A stretch of DNA of 64,000 nucleotides from Allomuricauda sp. (GTDB taxonomy: Bacteria; Bacteroidota; Bacteroidia; Flavobacteriales; Flavobacteriaceae). Both the position numbers and the translations under genes were made by a program. Position 1 is the first letter of the stretch; each line of letters starts with the position of its first letter. The stretch is from positions 3,234,306 to 3,298,305 of the forward strand of contig CP051244.1 in NCBI GenBank assembly GCA_017795045.1. Reading direction: 5' to 3'. Shown one piece after another: positions 46,725-55,986 of the stretch. A model generated the notes under the pieces. The model was not told the DNA's origin. It was given only the letters and a program-made list of their open reading frames with translations, and did no database searches.

Positions 46725-47525
46725 ATGGAAGCCAAATTGATCAGCAGTCTCCAAAATCCTTTGGTAAAAAGAACACTGCTCCTTAAAGAAAAAGCCCGAG
46801 AACGGAAGAAAACCGGCCGTTTTGTTGTGGAAGGCAGACGCGAGATGGAACTGGCCCAAAAAGGAGGCTATGTTTTGGAAGTGGTATTTTTTTGCACTGA
46901 AGTCCTTGCTGATACGAATATCGATGCCTTTTTAGGGAACCCTCAAACCGAATTGGTCCAACTTACCCAACAGGTTTACGAAAAACTGGCCTATCGGGAA
47001 ACCACGGAAGGTATTTTGGCCATTGCGAAAAGTAAGTCCCATGCCTTGGATGGGATTCAATTCAAGAGCAAATCCCCTTTGATTCTTGTGGCCGAAGCCC
47101 CCGAAAAACCAGGCAACGTGGGAGCCTTGTTGCGAACCGCGGATGCAGCTGCCTTGGATGCCGTGCTCATCGCCAACCCAAAATCCGACCTGTATAACCC
47201 CAATATTATCCGTTCCAGTGTGGGCTGTGTCTTTACCAATACGATCGGAATGGGTACCACCGAAGAAATCATTGATTTCCTTAAAACAAATAACGTAACC
47301 ATCCATTGCGCGGCCTTATCGGCCTCCAAAAACTATGTGGAAAGCGACTTTAAACCCGCTACGGCCATTGTTGTGGGCACCGAGGCCACCGGTCTTACGG
47401 AAGCCTGGCTCCAAAACTCCGACCAAAATGTAATCATTCCCATGCAGGGTGAAATAGACTCCATGAATGTTTCCGTATCGGCAGCAATACTTATATTTGA
47501 AGCCAAGCGGCAACGTGGATTTTAA
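46725..47525 (+). CDS. TrmH/SpoU-family RNA methyltransferase
   Basis: 266 residues from the ATG at 46725; an upstream frame back to 46539 overlaps the opposing gene and is not conserved-looking. The N-terminal substrate-binding part (SLQNPLVKRTLLL, FVVEGRREMELA) is followed by the SPOUT knot with NVGALLRTADAA, IIRSSVG, VVGTEATGL and MNVSVSAAILIFEA. It methylates ribose of rRNA or tRNA; the site is not known. It lies 3 bp before the M48 gene. Confidence 0.88.
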   Translation: MEAKLISSLQNPLVKRTLLLKEKARERKKTGRFVVEGRREMELAQKGGYVLEVVFFCTEVLADTNIDAFLGNPQTELVQLTQQVYEKLAYRETTEGILAIAKSKSHALDGIQFKSKSPLILVAEAPEKPGNVGALLRTADAAALDAVLIANPKSDLYNPNIIRSSVGCVFTNTIGMGTTEEIIDFLKTNNVTIHCAALSASKNYVESDFKPATAIVVGTEATGLTEAWLQNSDQNVIIPMQGEIDSMNVSVSAAILIFEAKRQRGF

Positions 47526-47528
47526 GCT

Positions 47529-48761
47529 ATGGAGAAAAATCTACTCTTTTATGTGATCCTTGCGATTTTGGTCATCCAGTATTTGGTGCATTTGCTACTG
47601 GAGTATCTGAATGCCAAACGATTCAAATCCAAAGTACCCCCAGAGCTTTCCGATGTTTTTGACGAAGCGGAATATCAAAAATCCCAAGAATACAAAAAGT
47701 CCAACTACCGTTTTGGGTTGCTTTCCGATGGATTTTCCCTTGTCATCACCTTGGGCTTTTTATGGTTTGGGGGATTTGAATGGGTAGACCAGTTGACACG
47801 CTCCTTCACAGAGAACCCCATTCCCATGGCATTGCTATTTTTTGGGTTCATCATGTTGGGAAGCGCAATCATAGGGCTGCCATTCTCATATTACAAAACC
47901 TTTGTGATCGAAGAAACCTACGGTTTTAACAAGACCACAAAAAAACTGTTCTTTTTGGACAAGCTCAAAGGAGCTATCCTTACCATTCTTTTTGGCGGTG
48001 GAATACTTTCATTGTTCATGCTTTTTTACCAATGGACCGGTCCAAATTTTTGGCTCTATGCATGGTTGCTCATTGGAACGGTCATTCTTTTCATCAACCT
48101 GTTCTACAGCCGACTGATCGTACCCTTGTTCAACAAACAGACTCCTCTGGATGATGGTAGCCTAAAGAATGCCATTGAAAATTATGCCCAAAAAGTGGGA
48201 TTCGAACTCAAGAATATCTTTGTGATCGATGGGTCCAAACGATCTACCAAGGCCAATGCCTATTTTTCTGGATTGGGCAAGGAAAAACGCATTACACTTT
48301 TTGACACATTGATCAATGACCTCGATGAAGAGGAAATCGTGGCCGTATTGGCCCATGAAGTCGGTCATTACAAAAGAAAGCATATCATATTCAACCTTTT
48401 GGCCTCCTTGGGTACCATGGGCCTTACCCTCTACATCCTGTCGGTATTCATCAACCATCCAGAGATTTCAAGGGCCATTGGGGTTTCCATTCCGAGTTTT
48501 CATGCAGGGCTTATTGGGTTTGCTTTATTGTACAGCCCCATTTCGGAAATCACGGGACTTGCCATGAACTATCTGTCACGAAAATTTGAGTTTCAAGCGG
48601 ACGACTATGCCAAAACGACCTTTGCGGCCACTCCGCTGGTCACCTCGTTAAAAAAGCTTTCCAAGAACAGTTTGAGCAATCTCACCCCGCATCCCGCATA
48701 CGTTTTTGTGCACTATTCCCATCCCCCATTGGTTGAGCGCATCAGGAACTTAAAGGCATAG
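47529..48761 (+). CDS. M48 (Ste24-like) membrane zinc metalloprotease
   Basis: 410 residues. Several membrane segments surround the protease motif VLAHEVGHYKRKH (about 277-289) and the third ligand in FEFQADDYA. The layout, with the DGSKRSTKANAYFSGLG stretch before the motif, matches CAAX-protease Ste24. In bacteria these act in membrane protein quality control; the substrate is unknown. Confidence 0.9.
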   Translation: MEKNLLFYVILAILVIQYLVHLLLEYLNAKRFKSKVPPELSDVFDEAEYQKSQEYKKSNYRFGLLSDGFSLVITLGFLWFGGFEWVDQLTRSFTENPIPMALLFFGFIMLGSAIIGLPFSYYKTFVIEETYGFNKTTKKLFFLDKLKGAILTILFGGGILSLFMLFYQWTGPNFWLYAWLLIGTVILFINLFYSRLIVPLFNKQTPLDDGSLKNAIENYAQKVGFELKNIFVIDGSKRSTKANAYFSGLGKEKRITLFDTLINDLDEEEIVAVLAHEVGHYKRKHIIFNLLASLGTMGLTLYILSVFINHPEISRAIGVSIPSFHAGLIGFALLYSPISEITGLAMNYLSRKFEFQADDYAKTTFAATPLVTSLKKLSKNSLSNLTPHPAYVFVHYSHPPLVERIRNLKA

Positions 48762-48767
48762 TTTTTG

Positions 48768-48798
48768 TTGTTTAGCTGTAAAGATTGTGCTAACTTTA
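48768..48798 (+). promoter_or_regulatory. Putative promoter of the rsh gene (TTG-20-TAACTTTA)
   Basis: TAACTTTA is one base away from TAnnTTTG and lies 7 bp before the ATG. A TTG lies 20 bp upstream. Confidence 0.35.
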
Positions 48799-48805
48799 AT
48801 ATACT

Positions 48806-51010
48806 ATGACGGAGGCAGCCATTGAAAAAGAAAACAAAGAGATTGCCAAGCAATACAAAGAATTGCTTCGCATTAGCTATCAGACCTTGTCCGATGAGGA
48901 CAAAAAACTGATACGCTCCGCCTTTGATGTGGCCGTGGATGCCCATAAGGAACAACGTAGAAAATCTGGCGAGGCCTATATTTTCCACCCCATAGCGGTG
49001 GCCAAGATTGTGGCCTCCAAAATTGGTCTGGATGCCGTTTCCATTGCTTCTGCCCTACTCCATGATGTGGTTGAGGACACTCCCTACACCTTGGCCGATA
49101 TTGAGCGTATGTTCGGCGAAACCGTGGCCCGTATTGTGGACGGACTCACCAAGATAGCCCACCTCAAAAAGGATATGGACATCAGTCAGCAAGCGGAGAA
49201 TTTCCGAAAAATGCTGTTGACCCTGCATGACGATGTCCGGGTAATCATCATCAAAATTGCCGATCGCTACCACAACATGCTCACCATGGATTCCATGCCC
49301 GAGCACAAGCAGGTAAAAATCGCTTCGGAAACCTTATACATTTATGCTCCGTTGGCCCACAGGATCGGTCTGTACAACATCAAGACCCACTTGGAGGATC
49401 TTGCCCTAAAATATACAGAACCCGAAGTCTACAAGGACATTCAGGCAAAAATCGTGGACTCTGAGGAGGACCAAATGGCCTATATCGAGGATTTCTCCAA
49501 TGTAATCCGAAATTCATTGGACAAGGAAGGTCTCAATTATTACATCAAAGGGCGGATGAAATCCATTTTTTCCATCCGGAGAAAGATGAAGGCCCAAAAT
49601 GTCTCCTTTGACGAGGTGTACGACAAATTTGCCATACGGATCATCTATAAATCCGATCGCAAGAATGAAAAATTTCTGGCCTGGAAAATCTATTCCATAG
49701 TCACGGATCACTTTACCCCCAACCCTGTTCGACTCAGGGACTGGATCACCTCCCCAAAATCAACGGGATACGAGGCATTGCACATCACCGTCATGGGTCC
49801 AAAAGGCAGATGGGTAGAGGTACAGATACGCAGTGAGCGGATGCACGAAATAGCCGAAAAAGGCTATGCCGCACACTTTAAATACAAACACGGGGACCAA
49901 AAGGAACAAGGTATTGAAGGATGGCTCAACCGTTTGCAGGAAGCCTTGGAAAGTGCCAATGGCAATGCCGTGGACTTTGTGGAAGAGTTTAAACTCAACC
50001 TATATTCCAAGGAAATTTTTGTCTTTACCCCCAAAGGAGATCTAAAATCCATGCCTAAAGGGGCCACTGCCTTGGACTTTGCCTTCCATATCCATACTGA
50101 AATTGGTATGAAAACCCGTGGGGCCCGAGTAAATGGAAAGCTGGTACCCCTAGGCACCCAACTCAAGAGTGGCGATCAAGTGGAGATCATCACCTCGGAA
50201 AGTGCCAAACCCTCACAGACTTGGTTGGACTACACCCAAACGGCAAGGGCTCGTTCCAAGATCAAATCCTCATTAAGTGAAGAAAAGAAAGCTGTTGCTG
50301 CCGAGGGAAAGGAAATCCTGCGCAGAAAGTTAAAGTCACAAAAAATAACCTTGAATGAGGATGCCATCAACAAGTTGGTCACCTATTTTAAGTTAAAGAC
50401 CAGTCTGGACCTTTTCTACCGAGTGGGCATTGGAGTCATAGACAATGATAAATTGAAGGATTTTGCCTCATCCTATCATAACGCCTTCCTGAATTTCTTT
50501 AAAAATAAAATCCGAAGGAGTCCTGCCCCAAAGGATGTTGACAAGGATGAAATCACCACCAAATATGACATGCTCGTATTTGGAAAGGAAGAGGAAAAGC
50601 TGAACTACAAACTGTCCCAATGCTGCAATCCCATTCCGGGTGACGATGTTTTTGGTTTTGTAAGCGTAAACGATGGGATCAAGGTGCACAAGAAAAATTG
50701 CCCCAACGCCATTTCATTGCAATCCAACTACGCTTACCGGATCATGACCGCCAAGTGGATAGATTCCACGCAAGAAGAGTTTTCGGTGGATATTAAATTG
50801 GCCGGTATAGATAACTTAGGATTGGTAAACGATATTACCCGGATCATTTCGGACAATATGCATGTGAACATGCGCAACCTTAACTTTAATGCAGATGGAG
50901 GCACGTTTACCGGAAAGATCACCTTGGTGGTAAAAAACAACAACATCCTGAAAAAGTTAATGGACAATCTAAAGCGGGTCGAGGGAATAGATAAAGTGAC
51001 CAGAATTTAA
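48806..51010 (+). CDS. Bifunctional (p)ppGpp synthetase/hydrolase (RelA/SpoT homologue)
   Basis: 734 residues, the usual long form. The HD hydrolase domain (ASALLHDVVEDT), the synthetase domain (KGRMKSIFSIRRKMK, then LRDWITSPKSTGYEALHITV), a TGS domain (FVFTPKGDLKSMPKGATALDFAF) and a C-terminal ACT domain are all present. The intact HD motif suggests both synthesis and breakdown of the stringent-response alarmone. It is followed by fur and purA, a conserved order. Confidence 0.94.
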   Translation: MTEAAIEKENKEIAKQYKELLRISYQTLSDEDKKLIRSAFDVAVDAHKEQRRKSGEAYIFHPIAVAKIVASKIGLDAVSIASALLHDVVEDTPYTLADIERMFGETVARIVDGLTKIAHLKKDMDISQQAENFRKMLLTLHDDVRVIIIKIADRYHNMLTMDSMPEHKQVKIASETLYIYAPLAHRIGLYNIKTHLEDLALKYTEPEVYKDIQAKIVDSEEDQMAYIEDFSNVIRNSLDKEGLNYYIKGRMKSIFSIRRKMKAQNVSFDEVYDKFAIRIIYKSDRKNEKFLAWKIYSIVTDHFTPNPVRLRDWITSPKSTGYEALHITVMGPKGRWVEVQIRSERMHEIAEKGYAAHFKYKHGDQKEQGIEGWLNRLQEALESANGNAVDFVEEFKLNLYSKEIFVFTPKGDLKSMPKGATALDFAFHIHTEIGMKTRGARVNGKLVPLGTQLKSGDQVEIITSESAKPSQTWLDYTQTARARSKIKSSLSEEKKAVAAEGKEILRRKLKSQKITLNEDAINKLVTYFKLKTSLDLFYRVGIGVIDNDKLKDFASSYHNAFLNFFKNKIRRSPAPKDVDKDEITTKYDMLVFGKEEEKLNYKLSQCCNPIPGDDVFGFVSVNDGIKVHKKNCPNAISLQSNYAYRIMTAKWIDSTQEEFSVDIKLAGIDNLGLVNDITRIISDNMHVNMRNLNFNADGGTFTGKITLVVKNNNILKKLMDNLKRVEGIDKVTRI

Positions 51011-51020
51011 TTTTTAGCTG

Positions 51021-51028
51021 TACCTTTG
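51021..51028 (+). promoter_or_regulatory. Putative fur promoter -7 box (TACCTTTG)
   Basis: Matches TAnnTTTG in the 43-bp gap between rsh and fur, 25 bp before the fur start. No clear -33 TTG at the expected distance. Confidence 0.4.
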
Positions 51029-51053
51029 TGCATTAGCATAGGTAGAGAAAGCC

Positions 51054-51509
51054 ATGGGGAACAACAAAAATCAGGAAATCGTAAAAAATGTGTTCACTGC
51101 CTTCCTTGAGGAAAAAGGACACCGCAAAACACCGGAACGCTACGCTATCCTACAGGAAATCTATGAGAGTGATGACCACTTTGACGTGGAGTCCCTCTAT
51201 ATTAAGATGAAAACCAAAAACTACCGGGTAAGCCGGGCCACACTCTACAATACCATAGAATTGCTGATGGAATGCAAACTGGTACGCAAGCACCAATTTG
51301 GAAAAAGTCAGGCGCAATACGAGAAATCCTATTTTGATCGCCAGCACGACCATGTGATCTTGACCGATACCGGTGAGGTGGTTGAATTCTGCGACCCTCG
51401 CATTCAATCCATCAAGAAAACCATTGAAGAGGTTTTTGATATCAAGATCAGCAATCACTCATTATATTTCTACGGCACCCGAAACAAAGAAAAGAACCTA
51501 ACTGAATAA
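51054..51509 (+). CDS. fur: Fur-family transcriptional regulator
   Basis: 151 residues. The winged helix reads [15 protein letters not shown] and [21 protein letters not shown]. The metal-sensing [15 protein letters not shown] segment follows. The C-terminal CxxC pairs for structural zinc are missing, as in some Bacteroidota Fur proteins. The metal could be iron, zinc or another. It is followed 12 bp later by purA. Confidence 0.85.
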   Translation: MGNNKNQEIVKNVFTAFLEEKGHRKTPERYAILQEIYESDDHFDVESLYIKMKTKNYRVSRATLYNTIELLMECKLVRKHQFGKSQAQYEKSYFDRQHDHVILTDTGEVVEFCDPRIQSIKKTIEEVFDIKISNHSLYFYGTRNKEKNLTE

Positions 51510-51521
51510 CCGACACATTTC

Positions 51522-52790
51522 ATGGTAGATTTATTGCTTGGACTCCAATGGGGAGACGAAGGAAAAGGAAAAATTGTTGATGTACTGACCAAGGAATACG
51601 ATATCATAGCCCGTTTTCAAGGTGGTCCAAACGCTGGCCACACCTTGGAGTTCGATGGCATTAAACACGTATTGCATACCATCCCTTCCGGGATTTTTCA
51701 CAAAAATGCCATCAATGTTGTGGGCAACGGAGTGGTCATAGACCCCGTGATATTTAAAAAGGAACTGGAGAATCTGGATCAATTCAACATTGATATTGTA
51801 TCCAAGCTATTGATATCCAGAAAAGCACACCTAATCCTGCCTACCCACCGTTTATTGGATGCCGCTTCGGAAGCCTCCAAGGGAAAGGCCAAAATAGGAT
51901 CTACCTTAAAGGGTATTGGCCCTACGTATATGGACAAGACCGGACGTAATGGAATGCGCGTGGGTGATTTGGAGTTTGAGGATTGGAAAACCAAATACCG
52001 TGCCTTGGCTGACAAGCATGAGGCCATGATCAACTTCTACAACGTGGAAATAGAGTACAATTTGGCTGAATTGGAAGCCGAATTCTGTGAAGGTGTGGAA
52101 AGGTTGAAAACGTTGACTTTCATAGATAGCGAGGAATATATCTTCAAGGCCCAGGCCGAAGGCAAAAAAATATTGGCGGAAGGTGCCCAAGGGTCTCTTT
52201 TGGACATTGATTTTGGCACCTACCCCTATGTAACCTCATCCAATACCACGGCAGCAGGAGCCTGTACAGGTTTAGGCGTGGCCCCAAATAAAATTGATAG
52301 GGTACTGGGTATTTTCAAGGCCTATACCACACGTGTGGGCAGTGGACCTTTCCCCACAGAGCTTTTTGATGCCGATGGCGAGACCATGGGTCGAGTGGGC
52401 AATGAATTTGGCGCCACCACAGGAAGACCAAGACGTTGTGGTTGGCTGGATTTGGTGGCATTGAAATACGCCGTTCAAATCAATGGGGTAACCGAATTGA
52501 TGATGATGAAGGCCGATGTACTGAGTGGCTTTAAAACCATCAAGGTCTGTACCGCTTACGACTACAATGGTGAAAAAATAAATCATTTGCCCTACAACAT
52601 TGAGGAGAAGAACGTGACCCCCATTTATGAGGAACTAAAAGGTTGGGCCAAAGATCTGACCCAAATGACCAAAGCGGAAGAACTCCCTTCTTCCCTAAAT
52701 GACTATATCTCATTTTTGGAAGAACACCTAGGTGTTCCTATAAAGATTGTTTCCGTAGGTCCGGACAGACTTCAGACCATACTGCGTTGA
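51522..52790 (+). CDS. purA: Adenylosuccinate synthetase
   Basis: 422 residues. GTP-binding start LLLGLQWGDEGKGKIVDVL, then FQGGPNAGHTL and the later EFGATTGRPRRCGWLDLVALKYA. It converts IMP and aspartate to adenylosuccinate. Downstream lies the accessory patch; its stop is 2 bp from the remains of the integrase gene. Confidence 0.96.
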   Translation: MVDLLLGLQWGDEGKGKIVDVLTKEYDIIARFQGGPNAGHTLEFDGIKHVLHTIPSGIFHKNAINVVGNGVVIDPVIFKKELENLDQFNIDIVSKLLISRKAHLILPTHRLLDAASEASKGKAKIGSTLKGIGPTYMDKTGRNGMRVGDLEFEDWKTKYRALADKHEAMINFYNVEIEYNLAELEAEFCEGVERLKTLTFIDSEEYIFKAQAEGKKILAEGAQGSLLDIDFGTYPYVTSSNTTAAGACTGLGVAPNKIDRVLGIFKAYTTRVGSGPFPTELFDADGETMGRVGNEFGATTGRPRRCGWLDLVALKYAVQINGVTELMMMKADVLSGFKTIKVCTAYDYNGEKINHLPYNIEEKNVTPIYEELKGWAKDLTQMTKAEELPSSLNDYISFLEEHLGVPIKIVSVGPDRLQTILR

Positions 52791-52791
52791 A

Positions 52792-53308
52792 CTAAACTGC
52801 AAGTCCCAAGGTATCCAACGGGCTTTTAATATGCTGTAGTGAGCTGTTGGTGACGTGTGCACTATGGCCCAGTAATTTCTGTATTATTCCAATATCTGTC
52901 CCAGCATCCAAAAGATGTGAGGCATGAGCATGCCTAAGGCTGTGCATGGTAATATGCTTTTTAATTTTTGCCGTGGAGCGGGCGGTTTTCAACTATTTTT
53001 CCCAGACTGGATTCAGATTATACCTTTCTATGGGCACCATAGAAGAAATGATTTTGGGAACAATAGCTCCGGTCATACTCTCGCCAATGAACCAATAACT
53101 TTTTGGTGGAGGCCCCATAATTTCTTTGCTCTATAAACTCCACTATTTTGGAAAGGATTCTAGGCACATTAAATCTTTCGATTGGAGTCTGTGCCGAAAA
53201 TTCTTGAAGCTTGACCAGATGTGCGGCATAGGATTTAACGGTACTGGGACTGTAATGATTTAGTGCTAAAAAAACTGAAAACTTAGCAATTGTATCTTTA
53301 TCTGCCAT
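52792..53308 (-). pseudogene. Decayed tyrosine recombinase (integrase)
   Basis: The minus strand shows an N-terminal core-binding part (ADKDTIAKFSVFLALNHYSPSTVKSY, read from the ATG at 53308). It then continues with LVHWREYDRSYCSQNHFF, which aligns with a segment far along in intact relatives, so about 110-130 residues holding the first catalytic Arg are missing. A frameshift follows, and then in a different frame [18 protein letters not shown]...[23 protein letters not shown] (52792-52992). The expected TTEIYTHV is reduced to AHV, losing the catalytic Tyr. The C-terminal IKSPLD style is shared with integrases of Bacteroidota and IntI. Confidence 0.78.
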
Positions 53309-53406
53309 TTTGGTGGTTATATTAAAATTTTTAACCAACTTAAGCACAACCTTTTAAGGGTTTATAATTGACAGTCAGCCTATTTTAGTTGACGTATCTT
53401 TATACA

Positions 53407-53420
53407 ACCGTTAGGCACAA
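53407..53420 (+). other. Left boundary motif of accessory module (ACCGTTAGGCACAA)
   Basis: Contains GTTAGGC (53410-53416), which fits the integron core-site consensus GTTRRRY. It lies between the inactivated integrase and the start of the WYL gene, and matches the motif at 55262 except for one extra base and one substitution. Confidence 0.45.
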
Positions 53421-53433
53421 GCTGAACAAACGA

Positions 53434-54153
53434 ATGGGCAAAGAAAAACCAAGACTTGCAAGATTGACAGCAATCCTGACCCAATTACAATCAAAACGGA
53501 TTGTAACTGCAAGGGACATTGCCAAAAAGCATAGCGTAAGCATCAGAACTGTTTATCGTGATATTCGTACTTTGGAACAATCGGGAATTCCGATAGTCAC
53601 GGAAGAAGGTAAGGGCTATTCTTTGATGGATGGATACAAACTTCCTCCGGTATTATTTACAGAGGAAGAAGCCAATGCCCTAATAACAGCAGAGCAAATT
53701 GTTGGAAACAATCCTGACGAATCCTTGATACAATCGTTCGATGCGGCTCTCGAAAAAATAAGAGCAGTTCTAAGGTATTCCCAAAAAGAAAAGACTGAAT
53801 TGCTTACGGAAAGACTACAAATAAGGAGTTACAGCAAATCTGAAAGAACAAGCCAGTATCTTATAAGACTCCAAAAGGCAATAACAGAATATCAACTTAT
53901 TGAATTAAGGTATTTATCGGAAAAAGGTGAGCAAACCAACCGAAGGGTAGAACCTTTTGCCTTGATTCAAACCCAAGAAAACTGGTTGTTAATTGCGTTT
54001 TGCAGATTACGAAATGAGTTCAGGACATTTAGACTGGACAGAATAGAACATCTCTTTCTGACTACAATCAACTTTGAGCCCCATAAAATAACGCTTGAAG
54101 AGTACTTTGAAGAAAGAAAGAAGCATTGGGATTGCACCCCTGACATACCTTAG
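53434..54153 (+). CDS. YafY-type transcriptional regulator (HTH + WYL)
   Basis: 239 residues from the ATG at 53434. The N-terminal HTH reads IVTARDIAKKHSVSIRTVYRDIRTLEQSGIPI, followed by a WYL domain (YQLIELRYLSEKGEQTNRRVEPFALIQTQENWLLIAFC). WYL proteins often sense nucleic-acid or other ligands. It is the first gene of the accessory module and lies only 13 bp after the boundary motif. Confidence 0.85.
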   Translation: MGKEKPRLARLTAILTQLQSKRIVTARDIAKKHSVSIRTVYRDIRTLEQSGIPIVTEEGKGYSLMDGYKLPPVLFTEEEANALITAEQIVGNNPDESLIQSFDAALEKIRAVLRYSQKEKTELLTERLQIRSYSKSERTSQYLIRLQKAITEYQLIELRYLSEKGEQTNRRVEPFALIQTQENWLLIAFCRLRNEFRTFRLDRIEHLFLTTINFEPHKITLEEYFEERKKHWDCTPDIP

Positions 54154-54199
54154 ACACAAGGCAACTTTACCTTTGCATTGAATCATAAAATAATCAACG

Positions 54200-54673
54200 A
54201 TGCAAACAGTAAAAATTGAACCTTTTAAGGTAATCGGAATTGCAATAAGAACTACAAATGAAAATGGACGATCAGCCCAAGACATAGGTCAACTTTGGGG
54301 AAAATTTATGTTAGAAGCAATTGCAGAAAAAATCCCGAACAAAATTGATGATAGCATATTTTCGGTTTATACCAACTACCAAGGAGACCATACCCAGCCT
54401 TATGACACAATATTAGGGTGTAAGGTAAGTTCATTGGAAGAAATTCCAGAAGGAATGGTGGGGCAATCCTTTAATGGTGGCACATATGGTAAATTTATTT
54501 CAAAAGGTGATTTGACCAAAGGAGTGGTATTTGGAACCTGGACAGAAATCTGGAACAAAAGCTTGAATAGAGTCTTCACCGCGGACTTTGAAATTTATGG
54601 CCCAAAATCACAAAATCCAACTGACGCAGAAGTTGAAATTTATGTAGGACTCAAAAATGGGAAAAATGATTAA
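54200..54673 (+). CDS. GyrI-like/effector-binding domain protein
   Basis: 157 residues. The sequence VKIEPFKVIGIAIRTTN..DIGQLWGKFM and VVFGTWTEIWNKSLNRVFTADFEIYGP are typical of the AraC-type effector-binding (GyrI-like) domain without its HTH. Such domains bind small hydrophobic molecules. It follows the WYL gene by 46 bp and overlaps the DUF1801 gene. Confidence 0.8.
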   Translation: MQTVKIEPFKVIGIAIRTTNENGRSAQDIGQLWGKFMLEAIAEKIPNKIDDSIFSVYTNYQGDHTQPYDTILGCKVSSLEEIPEGMVGQSFNGGTYGKFISKGDLTKGVVFGTWTEIWNKSLNRVFTADFEIYGPKSQNPTDAEVEIYVGLKNGKND

Positions 54674-55094
54674 CCTAAATGTAACAACAAGTCCTGAGTT
54701 TAAAGACAAGCTTTTATCATATCCCGACTTTGTCCGGGGTAAGATGCAATTTCTACGGGAACTCGTCCTTGAAACAGCCATGGAGATACCTGAAATCACA
54801 AACTTGGAAGAGACCTTGAAATGGGGTGAACCAAGTTTTTTAACCAGAACTGGAAGTACCTTGAGAATGGATTGGAAGAAAAAGGCACCAGAACAATATC
54901 AGATGTATTTCAAATGTACAAGTAGATTGGTAAAGACCTTTAAATTGGTATTTGGAGATTTGTTCACTTACGAGAAGAATAGGGCAATAATATTTCAACT
55001 TGAGCAAGAAATTCCAGTATTAGAATTGAAAAAATGTATAAAAGCGACTTTAATATATCATAAAGTGAAAAATGATTTAACTTTAGGAATATGA
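54657..55094 (+). CDS. DUF1801 protein
   Basis: 145 residues. The start at 54657 overlaps the previous gene by 17 bp; an ATG at 54666 is an alternative. The pattern SYPDFVRGKMQFLRELVLETA and LEETLKWGEPSFLT is that of DUF1801 (YdhG-like). The family has no established activity. Composition is markedly AT-rich, like the two preceding genes. Confidence 0.78.
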   Translation: MGKMINLNVTTSPEFKDKLLSYPDFVRGKMQFLRELVLETAMEIPEITNLEETLKWGEPSFLTRTGSTLRMDWKKKAPEQYQMYFKCTSRLVKTFKLVFGDLFTYEKNRAIIFQLEQEIPVLELKKCIKATLIYHKVKNDLTLGI

Positions 55095-55261
55095 ATGCCA
55101 GTGGGTAACAATGAATATGAAACCATAGCCGCAATCACGGCGGGTTCAACTACCCGTCGACTGCACCCGGGGCAGGCTCAATCGAATCCACTCGGAATTG
55201 CTAATGCCAGCACTTAACCAAAAAACAACAACTTAAAACCCGTAACTGACAATTACACTAG

Positions 55262-55275
55262 ACCGTTGGCAAAAT
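55262..55275 (+). other. Right boundary motif of accessory module (ACCGTTGGCAAAA)
   Basis: Near-copy of the motif at 53407, at the other end of the three-gene module. It does not strictly fit GTTRRRY (GTTGGCA), so a classical integron site is uncertain. It follows the 55138 hairpin by about 100 bp. Confidence 0.4.
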
Positions 55276-55358
55276 GCCTTCGGCCGCTCGGCCAGCACCA
55301 ATAAGGTACTTTTGACACATCTGTAACCTTGGTCACTCCCAAGACAATACCTTTTCCA

Positions 55359-55366
55359 TAAATTTG
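55359..55366 (+). promoter_or_regulatory. Putative dps promoter -7 box (TAAATTTG)
   Basis: Matches TAnnTTTG, 46 bp before the dps start. No TTG at the ideal distance. Confidence 0.4.
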
Positions 55367-55412
55367 ATACAGTAATAAAACTACAAAACCTTAACACTAA
55401 AAAGAAAATATC

Positions 55413-55889
55413 ATGTCAAACCTCAATCAAATTGGTCTCGATAAAAAAGCGTCAAACGCATTGTCCGAAAAACTGAATGAACTTCTGGCGAACTACCAGA
55501 TTTTCTACATGAATGCCAGAGGATTCCACTGGAACATCAAAGGGGAAAAGTTTTTTGAACTGCATTTAAAATTTGAGGAACTTTACAACGATTCCCTCTT
55601 AAAAATTGATGAGATTGCCGAAAGAATCCTTACCCTAGGATTTACCCCGCTCCATACCTTTGCGGACTATTCTGGACTGTCCACCATCAAGACTGCCAAA
55701 AACGTATCGGATGGTAAAGAAGCGGTAAGCCAAATTTTAAGCGGATACGAGGTGCTTCTACCCTTGGAAAGGGAGCTTTTGGAAATGTCCGGCGACTCCA
55801 ACGATGAGGGCACCAATGCCCTAATGAGTGATTACATCAGGGAGCAGGAAAAGCTGGTTTGGATGTATTCCGCCTACTTGAACGGGTAG
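55413..55889 (+). CDS. dps: Dps-family DNA-binding ferritin-like protein
   Basis: 158 residues. The ferroxidase positions lie in FHWNIKGEKFFELHLKFEELYND (His, and the later Glu/Asp), as in Dps dodecamers. It protects DNA from oxidative stress by storing iron. It stands alone between the accessory patch and the OstA-like gene. Confidence 0.92.
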   Translation: MSNLNQIGLDKKASNALSEKLNELLANYQIFYMNARGFHWNIKGEKFFELHLKFEELYNDSLLKIDEIAERILTLGFTPLHTFADYSGLSTIKTAKNVSDGKEAVSQILSGYEVLLPLERELLEMSGDSNDEGTNALMSDYIREQEKLVWMYSAYLNG

Positions 55890-55961
55890 CAAAAACAAGA
55901 TAATCCTTTCTTCAAATCCCAAAGCTTTCTAAAGTCCATGTACAACTTGCTCTAAAAGTCA

Positions 55962-55969
55962 TACTTTTG
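55962..55969 (+). promoter_or_regulatory. Putative promoter -7 box of the OstA-like gene (TACTTTTG)
   Basis: Matches TAnnTTTG, 17 bp before the TTG start. No good -33 TTG. Confidence 0.35.
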
Positions 55970-55986
55970 GACAAAATTCTGCGGAT

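Larger units (their letters stand above)
55095..55412. other. 318-bp region between the accessory module and dps
   Basis: No gene. It holds a GC-rich block (55130-55210) with a hairpin at 55138-55159 (CGGCGGGT with ACCCGTCG, one wobble pair), the right boundary motif at 55262, then a GC-rich short palindrome (GGCCGCTCGGCC, 55283-55294), and finally the dps promoter area. The GC-rich block differs in composition from the AT-rich genes before it. Confidence 0.6.

Noticed and set aside
52792-53308. Functional integrase
   Set aside because: The catalytic Tyr, the region with the first catalytic Arg and the reading frame are lost, so it is listed as a pseudogene.
55265-55271. GTTGGCA as a classical integron core site
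   Set aside because: The third purine position is C, so it does not strictly match GTTRRRY; kept only as half of a shared boundary motif.
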